A stretch of 64,000 bases of DNA from Pseudoalteromonas sp. P1-25 (GCF_001401805.1 NZ_LKDW01000003.1:142661-206660), one strand, 5' to 3'. Positions 51,411-61,523 are shown, numbered from the stretch's first letter. Translations and numbers: made by a program. Notes: a model not told the origin generated them from the sequence alone.

Positions 51411-51987
51411 GCTATTGGTTTACCTTGAATAATTAACAGCGCCATGATAGCAAAAGCCTACTTAGGTGGATATCTTTGCTTTTGGTTGTTTTTTATACGT
51501 GCTGTGTTTGGCGTAATTTTGCTCACGCCAAAAAGTCACAATTTAACTGTAAGTGACTGACCAGCTTTAATATTTTTTCTTAACTTATTCAGTTTTAATT
51601 AAGTTGGCAAATTCTATATGGGATAAATACAACAATATAAACATGTTTATCCACAGAATCTGTGGAGAAAGCGAGTATTTAGATCTTCTATTGTGGACTT
51701 GTTTGCAAAATAGCCGTGTTTATTAAAAGTTATTCACAAGCTGTGAGTAAATAGTACAAAACATATTAATCAAGGCATAGCTTAGTTTTTTTTGCTAAAA
51801 GTTACATGATTTAGGGGTTATTTTAGCCCTAGACTCATCAGGTGCTAATTTATCATTAAGTTGTTATGCACAGTGTAAATAGTAAACTTGTAACTAGGGC
51901 GTGGTGACTTTGGGGATAATAGTGTTTGCCGAATTGCAGCTAATGTGGAACAATCATTAAAAATCGACTTACAAATGAGGCACTAAG
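51411..51987. other. Long intergenic region between mutH and rppH with a cluster of DnaA boxes
   Basis: There is no gene in these 577 bases. They hold three TTATNCACA boxes (51647-51655, 51730-51738, 51864-51872), two of which face imperfect inverted copies (51661-51669, 51742-51750). A hairpin, TTTGGCGT / ACGCCAAA, sits at 51507-51532. The area around 51760-51775 has an AATCAA close to an IHF site. Confidence 0.7.
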
Positions 51988-52506
51988 GTGATTGATGCCG
52001 AAGGTTTTCGTGCCAATGTCGGAATTGTAATTTGCAATAATCAGGGGCAAGTTTTTTGGGCTAGACGTTACGGTCAACACTCTTGGCAATTTCCCCAAGG
52101 TGGTGTTGATGACGGAGAAACACCCGAACAAACTATGTACCGTGAATTACACGAAGAAGTAGGTTTGCGACCAGAAGACGTAGAAATAGTCGCAAGCTCA
52201 AAACATTGGTTACGCTATAAATTACCCAAACGATTAATTCGCCGCGACTCAAGTCCGGTGTGTATTGGGCAAAAACAAAAATGGTTTTTATTAAAACTGC
52301 GTTGCAAAGATGAAGATGTAAATTTGCTTAAAACTCATCATCCCGAATTTGATGATTGGCGCTGGGTAAGCTATTGGTATCCAGTGAGGCAAGTGGTGTC
52401 GTTTAAGCGCGATGTATACAGACGGGTGATGAAAGAGTTTGCACCGTTTGCAATGCCTTTTAATAAAAGAGAACATCATAAAGAGCAGTGGCGACACAAA
52501 AGGTAG
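51988..52506 (+). CDS. rppH: RppH, RNA pyrophosphohydrolase
   Basis: Removes pyrophosphate from mRNA 5' ends and so triggers RNase E decay. The 172 residues begin with a GTG start at [15 protein letters not shown], matching E. coli. The Nudix box is intact: [20 protein letters not shown] then VGL. It is followed 30 bases later by ptsP, the conserved order. Confidence 0.97.
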   Translation: MIDAEGFRANVGIVICNNQGQVFWARRYGQHSWQFPQGGVDDGETPEQTMYRELHEEVGLRPEDVEIVASSKHWLRYKLPKRLIRRDSSPVCIGQKQKWFLLKLRCKDEDVNLLKTHHPEFDDWRWVSYWYPVRQVVSFKRDVYRRVMKEFAPFAMPFNKREHHKEQWRHKR

Positions 52507-52535
52507 TAGTATAATTATAAAATAAGGAGCAGGTA

Positions 52536-54800
52536 ATGCTGGCAACACTAAGAACTATTGCTGAGTCTGTGTCGCAACAAGCGAACTTAGACAGTGCCCT
52601 AGTGTGCTTTGTGAAAATGGTGAAAGAAGCCATGAAAACCCAGTGCTGCTCTATTTATTTTGCCGACTACAGTCAAGATAACTTTGTACTTATGGCAACC
52701 GAAGGCCTAAACCCTGATGCCGTAGGTAAGTTTAGAATTGGTTTTACCGAAGGACTTGTTGGTTTAGTTGCTCAGCGTGAAGAGCCTATTAATATTGCTT
52801 TTGCAAAATCTCACCCACGTTTTAAGCTCTCCCCCGAAGTAAACGAAGAAGGTTACAATGCCTTTTTGTCTGTACCTGTTGTGCATCAAAAAAAGGTATT
52901 GGGCGTTATTGTTGTACAACAAAAAATGGCGCGGGTTTTTAGCCAAGACGAAGAGTCGTTTTTAATTACGCTTTCGGCGCAGCTAGCCTCGCAACTTGCG
53001 CATGCTGAAATAAAAGAGCTTTTACGCCAAGACGAATCATCACATCAAACCTCAGTGCTAAAAGGGGTGTCGAGTGCGCCGGGCATAGGAATTGGCCAAG
53101 CCTTTGTGGTGCTCCCCAAGCTTGATTTTAAATCTATAGAGCTTAAAAAAGACTCTGATAGTGCTGAGCAGAAACGTCTATTTACACAAGCCGTTGCTGC
53201 CACCCGCAAAGAATTTAATACCCTGTCTATGACTTTGAGTGACTCAATACCCCGTGAAGCACTCGCGGTATTTGATGTATACCAACAATTACTTGATGCC
53301 AAAAGTTTAGGCCACAACGTTGAGGTACAGTTACAAGAGGGCTGGTGTGCAAAAAGCGCCTTAAAAATTGTTATTGAGCGGCTTATTTCACAGTTTAATG
53401 CCATGCAAGACCCTTACATTAAAGAGCGGGCCGTTGATGTAAAAGACATTGGACTAAGAGTATTGCACCATCTTGTAAACACTGAGCACGCAGTAAAAGA
53501 TTATCCGCCGAATACTATATTAATTGCGAATACCTTAACGCCCGCCATGCTAGCTGAAGTACCCAACGGGCATTTAGCAGGTGTAGTGAGTGTAAATGGC
53601 TCAGCCAATAGCCATGCCTCTATATTAACCCGCGCTATGGGAATACCAGCTATTTGGGGTATTGAAGATTTACCCTTATTGCAATTTGATGGTAAACCAA
53701 TGATTTTAGATGCCTTTTCTGGGCGTTTATATATTTCTCCTTCGCAAGTGTTACTCGATGAATACGCACAGTTAAAGCACCAAGATAAATTACTCAATAA
53801 CCGCTTTTTAGCAGAACAAAGTGCACAGTCGGTTACTTTAGATGGTGAGCAAATCAATTTAATGCTCAATGCAGGGCTTGAGCTTAATACTGAACAAAGC
53901 AGTACACATATTTGCGATGGGGTAGGGCTTTATCGTACCGAAGCATGGTTTATGCAAAAGGGACAATTTCCTTCACAGGCCGAGCAAGAAAACTGGTATA
54001 GGGAGGTACTAAAAAGTTATCACCCAGCGCCAGTGGTTATGCGAACGCTCGACATTGGTGGCGACAAAGTTTTAGATTACTTTAATATCACCGAAGAAAA
54101 TCCCTTTTTAGGTTGGCGTGGTATACGCATAAGCCTTGACCATCCAGAACTGTTTTTAGATCAACTCAAAGCCATGTTAAAAGCAAATATGGGCTTAGGT
54201 AATTTAAAAATAATGCTACCAATGATCAGTGGCTCAGAAGAAGTAGACGAAGCGCTCGCGTTATTTGAACAAGCTTATTTTGAATTAAGCGAAAAGTGCC
54301 CAGAGCAAAACTTGGAGCGCCCACAAGTGGGTATTATGCTTGAAGTACCCTCCAGTATATTTATGCTCGACGAGTGGGCTAAAAAGGTCGACTTTTGCTC
54401 AGTAGGCAGTAACGATTTAACGCAATACTTACTTGCTGTAGATAGAGCAAATGCGAGGGTAGCTCAGTTATTTAACCCATATCATCCCGGTGTGTTAAGG
54501 GTATTAAATAAAGTGGCTAATGAATGCAGCAAACACAGCTTACCTTTTAGTTTATGTGGCGAGCTGGGCGGCGAGCCAGAGGGCGCAATTTTACTTATTG
54601 CCATGGGCTATAGGCGTTTAAGTATGAACATGTCGTCATTGACTAAAGTAAAGTGGATTTTAAGACGCTTAAACATTAACGATATGCAGCAGTTACTTGC
54701 AGAGTGCCTAATGCAGTCGAACGCTAAACAGGTACTGCGCCTAACGCGCAATTTTATGATTGAGCACCAATTAGGCGATCTATTCTACACCGCTAAATAA
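52536..54800 (+). CDS. ptsP: PtsP, nitrogen phosphotransferase enzyme I (EI-Ntr)
   Basis: Uses phosphoenolpyruvate to phosphorylate NPr in the regulatory PTS. The 754 residues comprise an N-terminal GAF domain (about 15-155; senses glutamine/2-oxoglutarate in relatives), an HPr-binding domain, the phospho-His domain with NSHASILTRAMGIPA, and the PEP-binding barrel with GLYRTEAWFM and SVGSNDLTQYLLAVDR. An AAGGAG site precedes the ATG. Confidence 0.97.
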   Translation: MLATLRTIAESVSQQANLDSALVCFVKMVKEAMKTQCCSIYFADYSQDNFVLMATEGLNPDAVGKFRIGFTEGLVGLVAQREEPINIAFAKSHPRFKLSPEVNEEGYNAFLSVPVVHQKKVLGVIVVQQKMARVFSQDEESFLITLSAQLASQLAHAEIKELLRQDESSHQTSVLKGVSSAPGIGIGQAFVVLPKLDFKSIELKKDSDSAEQKRLFTQAVAATRKEFNTLSMTLSDSIPREALAVFDVYQQLLDAKSLGHNVEVQLQEGWCAKSALKIVIERLISQFNAMQDPYIKERAVDVKDIGLRVLHHLVNTEHAVKDYPPNTILIANTLTPAMLAEVPNGHLAGVVSVNGSANSHASILTRAMGIPAIWGIEDLPLLQFDGKPMILDAFSGRLYISPSQVLLDEYAQLKHQDKLLNNRFLAEQSAQSVTLDGEQINLMLNAGLELNTEQSSTHICDGVGLYRTEAWFMQKGQFPSQAEQENWYREVLKSYHPAPVVMRTLDIGGDKVLDYFNITEENPFLGWRGIRISLDHPELFLDQLKAMLKANMGLGNLKIMLPMISGSEEVDEALALFEQAYFELSEKCPEQNLERPQVGIMLEVPSSIFMLDEWAKKVDFCSVGSNDLTQYLLAVDRANARVAQLFNPYHPGVLRVLNKVANECSKHSLPFSLCGELGGEPEGAILLIAMGYRRLSMNMSSLTKVKWILRRLNINDMQQLLAECLMQSNAKQVLRLTRNFMIEHQLGDLFYTAK

Positions 54801-54872
54801 TGCAGCGCTTAAAGATGCTATTAACGTAATAATCCTTTAATATAGGCGCACGAAAAGGTATTTGAGAACACT

Positions 54873-55682
54873 ATGTATGACTTAGCTTTACTCGTGGCCA
54901 GTTGTGCGCTACTTGGCTGTGTAGTTGGCTTTTTAGCGGGGCTATTAGGGATAGGCGGCGGTTTAATTATTGTGCCTGTTTTAAGTAGTTTATTGCTGAT
55001 GTTTAATGTTACTTCACCTGATCACGTTTTGGTTATTTCTATTGCAACATCGCTTGCCTCTATTTTATTCACGTCTACTTCTTCAGTATTGGCTCATCAT
55101 AAAAATGATAATGTACCGTGGCAAATTGCGCCTTGGGTAATGTCGGGTGTAGGCCTAGGCGCTTTAATAAGTGGCTTTGCCGCCAGTTTAATACCAGAAC
55201 AAGCGTTACGCAGCGTGTTTGCTGTGAGTGTTGTGTTTATTGCAGGCAGAATGGTATTGGCATCACGCAGTAAATCGCTTAATGAAAAACCGTTACCAAA
55301 AGGGCCAATTTTAGGGAGCATTTCTGCCCTTATGGGGGCGCTTTCTGGTTTAATAGGTATTGGCGGCGGCGCGCTTATTGCCCCTATGCTTAACTACTTC
55401 TCGGTTGATATAAAAAAAGCGATAGGGTGCGCATCAGCATGCGGCATTGTTATCGCGTTATTTGGCTCTATTGGTTATATAAGCGCAGGTTGGAACGTAA
55501 CTGATTTAGCCCACGGGTTCGCAGGGTTTGTATACTTACCTGCATTATTTGGTATTGTAATAACATCGTGGTTTGTGGCGCCCTTAGGGGCTAAAGCAAC
55601 TCATTATTTACCTGTTACTATAATAAAGAAAATTTTCGCGGTGTTGCTTGTGCTCATCGCACTTAAAATGGTTTTTAGCTAA
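54873..55682 (+). CDS. TauE/SafE (TSUP) family membrane transporter
   Basis: The 269-residue protein has about eight transmembrane segments. Both halves carry the family Gly-rich motif ([18 protein letters not shown] near residue 20 and [18 protein letters not shown] near residue 150), the internal duplication typical of TSUP. These proteins move sulfur-containing or organic anions; the substrate is unknown. It lies between ptsP and lgt, a place where gammaproteobacteria often keep a TSUP gene. Confidence 0.92.
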   Translation: MYDLALLVASCALLGCVVGFLAGLLGIGGGLIIVPVLSSLLLMFNVTSPDHVLVISIATSLASILFTSTSSVLAHHKNDNVPWQIAPWVMSGVGLGALISGFAASLIPEQALRSVFAVSVVFIAGRMVLASRSKSLNEKPLPKGPILGSISALMGALSGLIGIGGGALIAPMLNYFSVDIKKAIGCASACGIVIALFGSIGYISAGWNVTDLAHGFAGFVYLPALFGIVITSWFVAPLGAKATHYLPVTIIKKIFAVLLVLIALKMVFS

Positions 55683-55692
55683 AGGTTTATTT

Positions 55693-56496
55693 ATGGCACT
55701 TGAGTTTCCTCAAATCGATCCAATCATTTTTTCTGTTGGACCGCTAAGCGTACGTTGGTACGGTTTAATGTATTTAATTGGTTTTGCGTTTGCAATGTGG
55801 TTTGCTAATCGTCAAGCCGCAAAACCTAACTCTGGTTGGACTAAAGAGCAAGTAAGTGACTTGCTTTTTTACGGCATGCTGGGGGTTATTTTAGGTGGCA
55901 GAATTGGCTATGTATTGTTTTATCAGTTTAGCTACTTTTTAGAAAATCCATTCTATTTATTTAGAATTGACCAAGGCGGAATGTCGTTCCACGGCGGAAC
56001 TTTAGGGGTTATTACCGCTATTATTCTATTTGCAAAAACCCGTAAAAAATCACTGTTTGCAGTGGGTGACTTTGTCGTGCCGCTTGTACCAGTGGGTTTA
56101 TTAGCAGGGCGTATTGGTAACTTTATAAATGGTGAATTATGGGGCCGCGTAAGCGATGTGCCATGGGCCATGGTATTTCCAACGGGTGGGCCGCTTGCGC
56201 GTCACCCATCGCAGTTATACGAAGCCTTTTTTGAAGGGTTAGTCCTGTTTTTAATTTTATTATGGTTTATTAAAAAGCCTCGCCCTGCAGGCAGTGTAGC
56301 CGGTGTATTTTTATTAGGGTATGGCGTATTTAGATTTTGTATTGAATATTTCCGCCAACCTGATGCGCAGCTTGGCCTATTTGCCGACTTTATCTCAATG
56401 GGGCAAATACTCTCGTTGCCTATGATTATTGGTGGCCTTGGGCTATTAATTTGGGCATATAAAAAACCGCAACCTGTAACAGCAGCAAAGGCATAG
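55693..56496 (+). CDS. lgt: Lgt, prolipoprotein diacylglyceryl transferase
   Basis: Transfers diacylglycerol to the lipobox Cys, the first step of lipoprotein maturation. The product is 267 residues with seven membrane segments and the Lgt signature [14 protein letters not shown], plus MSFHGGTLG with the essential His and HPSQLYEA. The start at 55693 follows AAAGG; an upstream in-frame start at 55648 lies inside the TSUP gene. Its activity is required by the many lipoproteins of this window (PelC, FlgO-like set). Confidence 0.97.
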   Translation: MALEFPQIDPIIFSVGPLSVRWYGLMYLIGFAFAMWFANRQAAKPNSGWTKEQVSDLLFYGMLGVILGGRIGYVLFYQFSYFLENPFYLFRIDQGGMSFHGGTLGVITAIILFAKTRKKSLFAVGDFVVPLVPVGLLAGRIGNFINGELWGRVSDVPWAMVFPTGGPLARHPSQLYEAFFEGLVLFLILLWFIKKPRPAGSVAGVFLLGYGVFRFCIEYFRQPDAQLGLFADFISMGQILSLPMIIGGLGLLIWAYKKPQPVTAAKA

Positions 56497-56507
56497 TAAA
56501 ACATAAC

Positions 56508-57359
56508 ATGAAACAATATTTGAATTTATGTCAGCGCATCGTTGACGAAGGTGTATGGGTAGAAAATAAACGCACAGGCACGCGCTGCCTAACTGTTATT
56601 AATGCCGACTTAGAATACGATGTAGGTAATAATAAATTTCCTATGATCACCACGCGTAAAAGTTATTACAAAGCCGCTATAGCAGAGCTTTTAGGTTACT
56701 TACGCGGGTACGATAGCGCAGCGCAATTTCGCGATATAGGTTGTAAAACCTGGGATGCAAACGCAAACGATAATAACGCATGGCTAAATAACCCTAACCG
56801 CAAAGGCGAGGACGACATGGGCCGCGTTTATGGTGTGCAAGGACGTAATTGGCAACGCCCAGATGGCTCAACGCTCGATCAGCTTGCTAAAGTAGTAAAT
56901 AACTTAAAAAACGGGATTGATGACAGAGGTGAAATAATTACCTTTTATAATCCTGGTGAGTTTGAGCTTGGTTGTTTGCGCCCATGTATGCACACACATA
57001 CGTTTTCGCTGCTTGGTGACACGCTGTATTTAACATCATATCAGCGCAGTTGCGATGTGCCGCTAGGCCTTAATTTTAATCAAATTCAGTGTTTTGTATT
57101 ACTGGCCTTGGTTGCACAAATTACCGGCCATAAAGCAGGCAAGGCGTATCATAAAATTGCTAATGCGCATATTTACGAAAACCAGTTACCGTTGATGCGC
57201 GATGTACAGTTAAAACGTGAGCCGTTTGATTCACCGCAATTAAATATTAACCCAAACATAAAATCACTAGAAGATATAGAAACATGGGTAACACGAGACG
57301 ATTTTGAAGTAGTAGGCTATCAATGCCACGAACCAATCCAATATCCGTTTTCAGTATAA
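56508..57359 (+). CDS. thyA: Thymidylate synthase, ThyA
   Basis: Makes dTMP from dUMP using methylene-tetrahydrofolate. The 283 residues contain the catalytic Cys in [14 protein letters not shown], the RPCMHTH segment and the C-terminal PYPFSV-like tail (QYPFSV). It is about 19 residues longer than the E. coli enzyme because of an insert around [20 protein letters not shown]. Eleven bases separate it from lgt, the usual order. Confidence 0.97.
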   Translation: MKQYLNLCQRIVDEGVWVENKRTGTRCLTVINADLEYDVGNNKFPMITTRKSYYKAAIAELLGYLRGYDSAAQFRDIGCKTWDANANDNNAWLNNPNRKGEDDMGRVYGVQGRNWQRPDGSTLDQLAKVVNNLKNGIDDRGEIITFYNPGEFELGCLRPCMHTHTFSLLGDTLYLTSYQRSCDVPLGLNFNQIQCFVLLALVAQITGHKAGKAYHKIANAHIYENQLPLMRDVQLKREPFDSPQLNINPNIKSLEDIETWVTRDDFEVVGYQCHEPIQYPFSV

Positions 57360-57378
57360 TAAGATTAAGGAGAACAAG

Positions 57379-58257
57379 ATGAAAGCAGTGATCCCAGTAG
57401 CAGGCCTCGGAACGCGTATGTTACCTGCCACAAAAGCCATCCCTAAAGAGATGCTTCCAGTGGTAGACCGTCCGCTTATTCAATATGTAGTAAATGAAGC
57501 GGTAGCCGCAGGCGTTAAAGAAATTGTACTTGTAACGCACTCAAGTAAAAACTCTATCGAAAATCATTTTGATACCAGCTTTGAGCTAGAAGCCACGCTT
57601 GAAAAACGTGTAAAGCGGCAATTACTTGCCGAAGTACAGGCAATTTGCCCTAAAGATGTGACCATTATTCACGTGCGCCAAGGGGAAGCCAAAGGTTTAG
57701 GTCATGCAATTAATTGTGCTGCGCCAATTATTGGCAACGAACCCTTTGTGGTTATTTTGCCAGATGTGATTGTTGATGACGTAGAGAGCGATCTTAAAAA
57801 AGACAACCTAGCAGAGATGATCGCCCGTTTTGAACAAACTAAGCACAGCCAAATTATGGTTGAGCCAGTACCCATGGACGAAGTAGACAAATTTGGTGTT
57901 GTTGATTTAGGTGACGTAGAGCTACACCAAGGTGAAAGCTCGCCAATTATTAACATGGTAGAAAAACCACCAGTAGATGAAGCACCTTCAAACCTATCGG
58001 TAGTAGGGCGTTATGTATTAAGCGAAAAAATTTGGCCACTGCTTGCTAAAACGCCGCAAGGGGCTGGTAACGAAATTCAACTTACAGACGCAATTGCCAT
58101 GCTAATGGAGCAAGAAAAAGTAGACGCTTACGCAATGAAAGGCCGTAGCCATGATTGTGGCAGCAAAATAGGCTACTTAAAAGCAACGATAGAGTTTGCC
58201 CTGCGCCGCGACGAGTTTGCAGATGATTTAAAAACATTTATTAAATCGTTAATTTAG
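57379..58257 (+). CDS. galU: GalU, UTP-glucose-1-phosphate uridylyltransferase
   Basis: Makes UDP-glucose for lipopolysaccharide, exopolysaccharide and osmoadaptation. The 292 residues have the nucleotide-binding [20 protein letters not shown], then [10 protein letters not shown] and [16 protein letters not shown] precedes the ATG. It lies 20 bases after thyA and is followed by a strong terminator. UDP-glucose could feed surface sugar synthesis, but Pel itself uses UDP-hexosamines. Confidence 0.96.
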   Translation: MKAVIPVAGLGTRMLPATKAIPKEMLPVVDRPLIQYVVNEAVAAGVKEIVLVTHSSKNSIENHFDTSFELEATLEKRVKRQLLAEVQAICPKDVTIIHVRQGEAKGLGHAINCAAPIIGNEPFVVILPDVIVDDVESDLKKDNLAEMIARFEQTKHSQIMVEPVPMDEVDKFGVVDLGDVELHQGESSPIINMVEKPPVDEAPSNLSVVGRYVLSEKIWPLLAKTPQGAGNEIQLTDAIAMLMEQEKVDAYAMKGRSHDCGSKIGYLKATIEFALRRDEFADDLKTFIKSLI

Positions 58258-58277
58258 GTTTTATTAAATCACCGACC

Positions 58278-58303
58278 AAGGCGCCTAAAGGCGCCTTTTT
58301 TTA
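58278..58303 (+). terminator. Terminator after galU
   Basis: AAGGCGCC / GGCGCCTT, an 8-bp perfect stem with loop TAAA, followed by a T-run. Confidence 0.93.
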
Positions 58304-58660
58304 TAAAAAACACAAATGCTAAGCTTTTAAATAGTGCTTTTACAATTTTGCATACTAGCTAATCTGTACGCTAAGTAATAAATCTATCTTGAGCCGTTAT
58401 TATAGCGTTAACTACGTTGAATTTACTTGCAATAGGCCCCTTATTGAGACGTAATTTTGCCTTGTTTTCACTAAAAATTTCAGGCTAGATAGAGTAAATT
58501 TAAATACCAGCCTAATTCAATATGTTAGTTAATCTCTTAAGTAGAGCTCAGGTTAATTAAACATGCTAGTTGTAAAAATGGTCTACGCTTATTTATGTTC
58601 TGAATTTGACTTGCGTTATATAGCTACATAACGTAATTTATATTGTAAAGTTTATGTTAA
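58304..58660. other. Gene-free stretch upstream of the SPOR/FlgO-like operon
   Basis: These AT-rich 357 bases carry no ORF I can support. A TTGACT at 58606-58611 and a dyad CGTTAT...ATAACG around 58614-58633 are the only notable motifs; the dyad could be an upstream activator site for the promoter that follows. Confidence 0.4.
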
Positions 58661-58677
58661 TTGGCATTAAAGTTGTA
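58661..58677 (+). promoter_or_regulatory. Near-consensus sigma-54 promoter
   Basis: TTGGCAT at 58661-58667 and TTGTA at 58673-58677 keep the exact -24/-12 spacing (GG, ten bases, then GT in place of GC). Transcription would start near 58688, immediately before the hairpin-rich leader. The single -12 change makes this a weaker call than the ldtD promoter. Confidence 0.5.
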
Positions 58678-58702
58678 TTAAAAGCCAAACTCACGGAAGG
58701 GA

Positions 58703-58826
58703 CACGTTAATTATTACCTATGTAGGTCAATTAGCGTGGAGGAGCAAAAATCGCTCATTGTTTAAATTGCTAAGTTAAACGCTTTCTTGTGAGAATGTTT
58801 AACTGAAATGTAAGTGCACAGGCACT
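58703..58826 (+). promoter_or_regulatory. Multi-hairpin 5' leader of the SPOR/FlgO-like operon
   Basis: Four successive hairpins are read directly. (1) CACGTTAATT / AATTAGCGTG at 58703-58738, enclosing ACCT-ATGT-AGGT. (2) GAGC / GCTC at 58742-58756. (3) AGTTAAAC / GTTTAACT at 58773-58804, with inner TTCT / AGAA. (4) AGTGC / GCACT at 58813-58826. The ribosome site AGGA (58833) and the ATG (58847) follow. No known riboswitch consensus is matched; cyclic-di-GMP classes were considered and not supported. Confidence 0.5.
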
Positions 58827-58846
58827 GCTTTCAGGATAACGGGTAC

Positions 58847-59545
58847 ATGCTTAAATTAAAAAAATATTATAAACACTTTTTTGTATGCCTTTTTACGCTT
58901 ACGTTTGGCTCGGCGTGCTCTATTACGCCTACAGCTAAACCTGCTATTGATAATGAAATACCTAACACCGCGCCCGATTACGTATCGATAACGGCACTGG
59001 AGCTGGCCCAATTAAAAGATGCCGCCATGCAATGGCAACAAGCTCGCGCCGGTATAGAGCGCATTTTAAAGCTTGAAAAAGAAATTACTTACCTCGTTAA
59101 TCATATAGATATAATAAACTCTAAGGCGATTGCACAATCTAATGCAAGCCCTGCCTACAGCAGCCGCTATACTCGTACGCCTTCGCGTATAGTCAGTAAC
59201 AAGCCACGTCGCCAGCAAAGGTATAAAGCCGCTAACAATAATCTAAAGCAAACAATAAAGCTTAATACACCTAAACATGTATTTGCATTACAAGTTGCTT
59301 CGGTCGACTCTAAGCAAGATGTAGCCAAGGCTTGGCAAGAGCTGAATACTAAAGCAGCACCACTATTTAGGGATAAAATATTAACCAACGTAGAAACCGC
59401 AAAAATAAATGATAAAACCTTTTATCGCTTAAAGCTTGGCTCTTATAAAAGCCTTAAAAATGCCAAAGCCGACTGTGAAGTATTTAAAATGTATAAGCTT
59501 GACTGCATTGTAAGTAACTATACCGACAAGCCAATTAAACTTTAA
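58847..59545 (+). CDS. SPOR-domain lipoprotein-like protein
   Basis: Predicted envelope protein of 232 residues. The start at 58847 has AGGA about ten bases upstream; an in-frame start at 58814 lies inside the leader hairpins. The N-terminus is a signal peptide ending FGSAC, a lipobox that is not ideal (Gly at -3). A helix AAMQWQQARAGIERILKLEKEI (about 65-90) is followed by a basic linker and a C-terminal SPOR-like domain (about 150-225: FALQVASVDSKQDVAKAWQEL ... FYRLKLGSYKSLKNAKADC). SPOR domains bind denuded glycan strands of peptidoglycan. It is paralogous to the next gene. Confidence 0.78.
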   Translation: MLKLKKYYKHFFVCLFTLTFGSACSITPTAKPAIDNEIPNTAPDYVSITALELAQLKDAAMQWQQARAGIERILKLEKEITYLVNHIDIINSKAIAQSNASPAYSSRYTRTPSRIVSNKPRRQQRYKAANNNLKQTIKLNTPKHVFALQVASVDSKQDVAKAWQELNTKAAPLFRDKILTNVETAKINDKTFYRLKLGSYKSLKNAKADCEVFKMYKLDCIVSNYTDKPIKL

Positions 59546-59631
59546 AGCTGATAGCTCGATAGCCCTGACTTGCTAAGCGTTGATTGGCTGTTAAAATAGC
59601 GCCCACTCTTACCCAAATTAACAACATACTT

Positions 59632-60171
59632 ATGCTGCACTACAAGGACTTTTTAGCTACATTAGTTTTAGGCTCTGCATTAGCAAACAGTGCTCACGCA
59701 CTAGCAACAGATCAAAAGCAGGCGGTGTTTATTAAAAAGGATGATTTAGCTGTACTAAAAGAGTCTGCGCAGCAGTGGCAACAAACCCAGCCTCAATTAG
59801 AAAGACTGTTAAAGCTAGAAAGTGAATTACAGCGCACAGTCGATAAATTAAAACAACTAAATACCCAGCCAGAACTTGAGCAAACACAGCCAACTAACCA
59901 CTTAGCTGTTGTAAATCCAAATGCGCTGTTTGCAGTTCAAGTAGGGGCTTATAAAAATAAAGCGGTACTTGAAGCGGCTGTAAAACAATATCAATCGGTG
60001 CCAAATATGCTTGAAGTTAATACCGAACAAGTACTCATTGAGCAGCACACATTTTATAGGTTAAAGCTTGGTGCGTTTAAAACAAAAAACGCAGCTGAAG
60101 ATGCATGTAAGTCATTAATAAAAATTAATAACTGCTTTGTAACCTATTATGTCAAAACGCCTCAAAGTTAA
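59632..60171 (+). CDS. SPOR-domain periplasmic protein, paralogue of the preceding gene
   Basis: The layout repeats that of the preceding gene: signal peptide (LATLVLGSALANSAHALA), an alpha-helical segment SAQQWQQTQPQLERLLKLESEL, a short linker, and a C-terminal SPOR-like domain (FAVQVGAYKNKAVLEAAVKQY ... FYRLKLGAFKTKNAAEDAC). It lacks a lipobox Cys, so it should be soluble in the periplasm. The start at 59632 gives a standard signal peptide; an in-frame TTG at 59584 is the alternative. About 179 residues. It likely arose by tandem duplication. Confidence 0.78.
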   Translation: MLHYKDFLATLVLGSALANSAHALATDQKQAVFIKKDDLAVLKESAQQWQQTQPQLERLLKLESELQRTVDKLKQLNTQPELEQTQPTNHLAVVNPNALFAVQVGAYKNKAVLEAAVKQYQSVPNMLEVNTEQVLIEQHTFYRLKLGAFKTKNAAEDACKSLIKINNCFVTYYVKTPQS

Positions 60172-60223
60172 TTAGGCATAATAATTGCTTTATCCTCGAT
60201 ATGTTTTAAAGAGGACGGCAACT

Positions 60224-60817
60224 ATGCGCCTTTTACTGCCTTTAGTATTGTTAAATTTAACTGCTTGCAATTTGGTTCCACCGCCTGAGCCGAGTGTACC
60301 TACTGACGCGCCAAAAGCAGCAATGGCACCCTATACTGTAAACGAGTATGTAGCCAATCTAACCTCGCAGCTTAATCATATAAATGGCGCTTTAAATGCC
60401 AATGCGCGCATTGGTGTGAGTAGCTTTTTTTATGCCGATGCTTTAGATACTAAGCTAGTAGCAGGGCAGGCCTCGGGTTTGAGCTTACAAATTCAAGAAA
60501 GTCTATTAACGCAATTTACCCAGCTTGGCTATCATACTGTTGAGTACCGCCTTGGTAATAACCTTATATTAGCGCAAAACGCAGACAGCATATTAAGCCG
60601 CGACTTAAGTAAACTACGCAATCGCCAAAATATTGACTTAGTCATCACCGGCACTGTAACACGCCAACAGCATGCGTATATAGTTAATGCACGACTCGTT
60701 AATATTGAAAATAAGCAAGTATTGTCGGCAGGCAGCACAGAGATCCCTATAAATGTAATGTGGGGAAGTGAAAAAATTCAGCAGCGCGACGGCTCTTTGT
60801 ACCGCAGCGAATATTAA
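60224..60817 (+). CDS. FlgO-like outer-membrane lipoprotein, copy 1
   Basis: A lipoprotein of about 197 residues: signal peptide with lipobox LTAC, a Pro-rich linker, then a FlgO-type domain (about 45-195) with IGVSSFFYADALDT, LSRDLSKLRN and NIDLVITGTVTRQ followed by VNARLVNIENKQVLSAG. FlgO proteins in Vibrio are outer-membrane lipoproteins needed for flagellar motility. GAGGA lies upstream of the ATG at 60224. No other flagellar gene is in the window, so a flagellar role is not shown. Confidence 0.8.
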   Translation: MRLLLPLVLLNLTACNLVPPPEPSVPTDAPKAAMAPYTVNEYVANLTSQLNHINGALNANARIGVSSFFYADALDTKLVAGQASGLSLQIQESLLTQFTQLGYHTVEYRLGNNLILAQNADSILSRDLSKLRNRQNIDLVITGTVTRQQHAYIVNARLVNIENKQVLSAGSTEIPINVMWGSEKIQQRDGSLYRSEY

Positions 60818-60830
60818 TCAGGAGCACACC

Positions 60831-61523
60831 ATGAGAAACCTATTAATTACCCTATGTTTGCCATTAGGCTTTGGCTGTTCGCAAATGCTAAATTCGCTAC
60901 ATTCAGAGCCGGAGCAGGTTGAGCAAGACAATGCAGCCCAGCTTGTTTCAGAGCAACGTGCGGTAAAAGCACCTGTAGCAAATGACGCGTTATTTCAGTC
61001 TAATTTAAACAAGCAAAGCAACTACACTAAAAGTGCCCCTGCAAAACGCAAAAATATAAACCATTATGTGCGCGGTATAATGCAAGACATGGTCGAAAAC
61101 CTGCAATACGTAAACGACAAAACGCCACTTGCCGTTTCTAGCTTTGTATTTTTAGATGATGACTACAGTGATGGAAGCCTGTTAGGTAACCAAATAGCCG
61201 AAAGCTTTATGCACGAGCTGCATAGTTTTGGAGTACCGGTTATCGATTTTAAAACCACCGATTATATGCGCGTAACCCCCGCAGGCGACTTTGTATTTAG
61301 CCGCGACTACCTAGAGTTAAACCAAGATCAAAACTTTAATTACGTATTAGCAGGAACACTTGTGAGCCACCAAGGTGGCGTACTGGTAAATGCACGAATA
61401 GTGGGTATTAAAAGTAAAGCGGTAGTGGGCAGTGCGCAAGGCTTTATACCGCAATCAGTGGTTGATGCGCTAAACAGTAGCTATCGCACCGACGGAATTA
61501 TGCTTAAACAAGCCAGCGAGTGA
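60831..61523 (+). CDS. FlgO-like outer-membrane lipoprotein, copy 2
   Basis: A lipoprotein of about 230 residues: lipobox LGFGC, a variable linker, and the FlgO-type domain with PLAVSSFVFLDDDYSDGSLLG, FVFSRDYLEL and NYVLAGTLVSHQGGVLVNAR. The start at 60831 has AGGAG seven bases upstream. It is closer to copy 3 than to copy 1: both share GNQxAExFxHxL and VxDFKT blocks. It lies 13 bases after copy 1. Confidence 0.8.
   Translation: MRNLLITLCLPLGFGCSQMLNSLHSEPEQVEQDNAAQLVSEQRAVKAPVANDALFQSNLNKQSNYTKSAPAKRKNINHYVRGIMQDMVENLQYVNDKTPLAVSSFVFLDDDYSDGSLLGNQIAESFMHELHSFGVPVIDFKTTDYMRVTPAGDFVFSRDYLELNQDQNFNYVLAGTLVSHQGGVLVNARIVGIKSKAVVGSAQGFIPQSVVDALNSSYRTDGIMLKQASE

Noticed and set aside
51508..51522. 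TTGGCG...TTGCT resembling a sigma-54 promoter near mutH
   Set aside because: The spacing is nine bases; the sequence is better explained as one arm and loop of the TTTGGCGT/ACGCCAAA hairpin.
58681..58740. Possible c-di-GMP (GEMM) riboswitch, suggested by GCCAAAC and GGGACACG
   Set aside because: The GGGACGCAAAGC core and the GNRA-capped arm are missing, and the observed stems differ from the GEMM fold.
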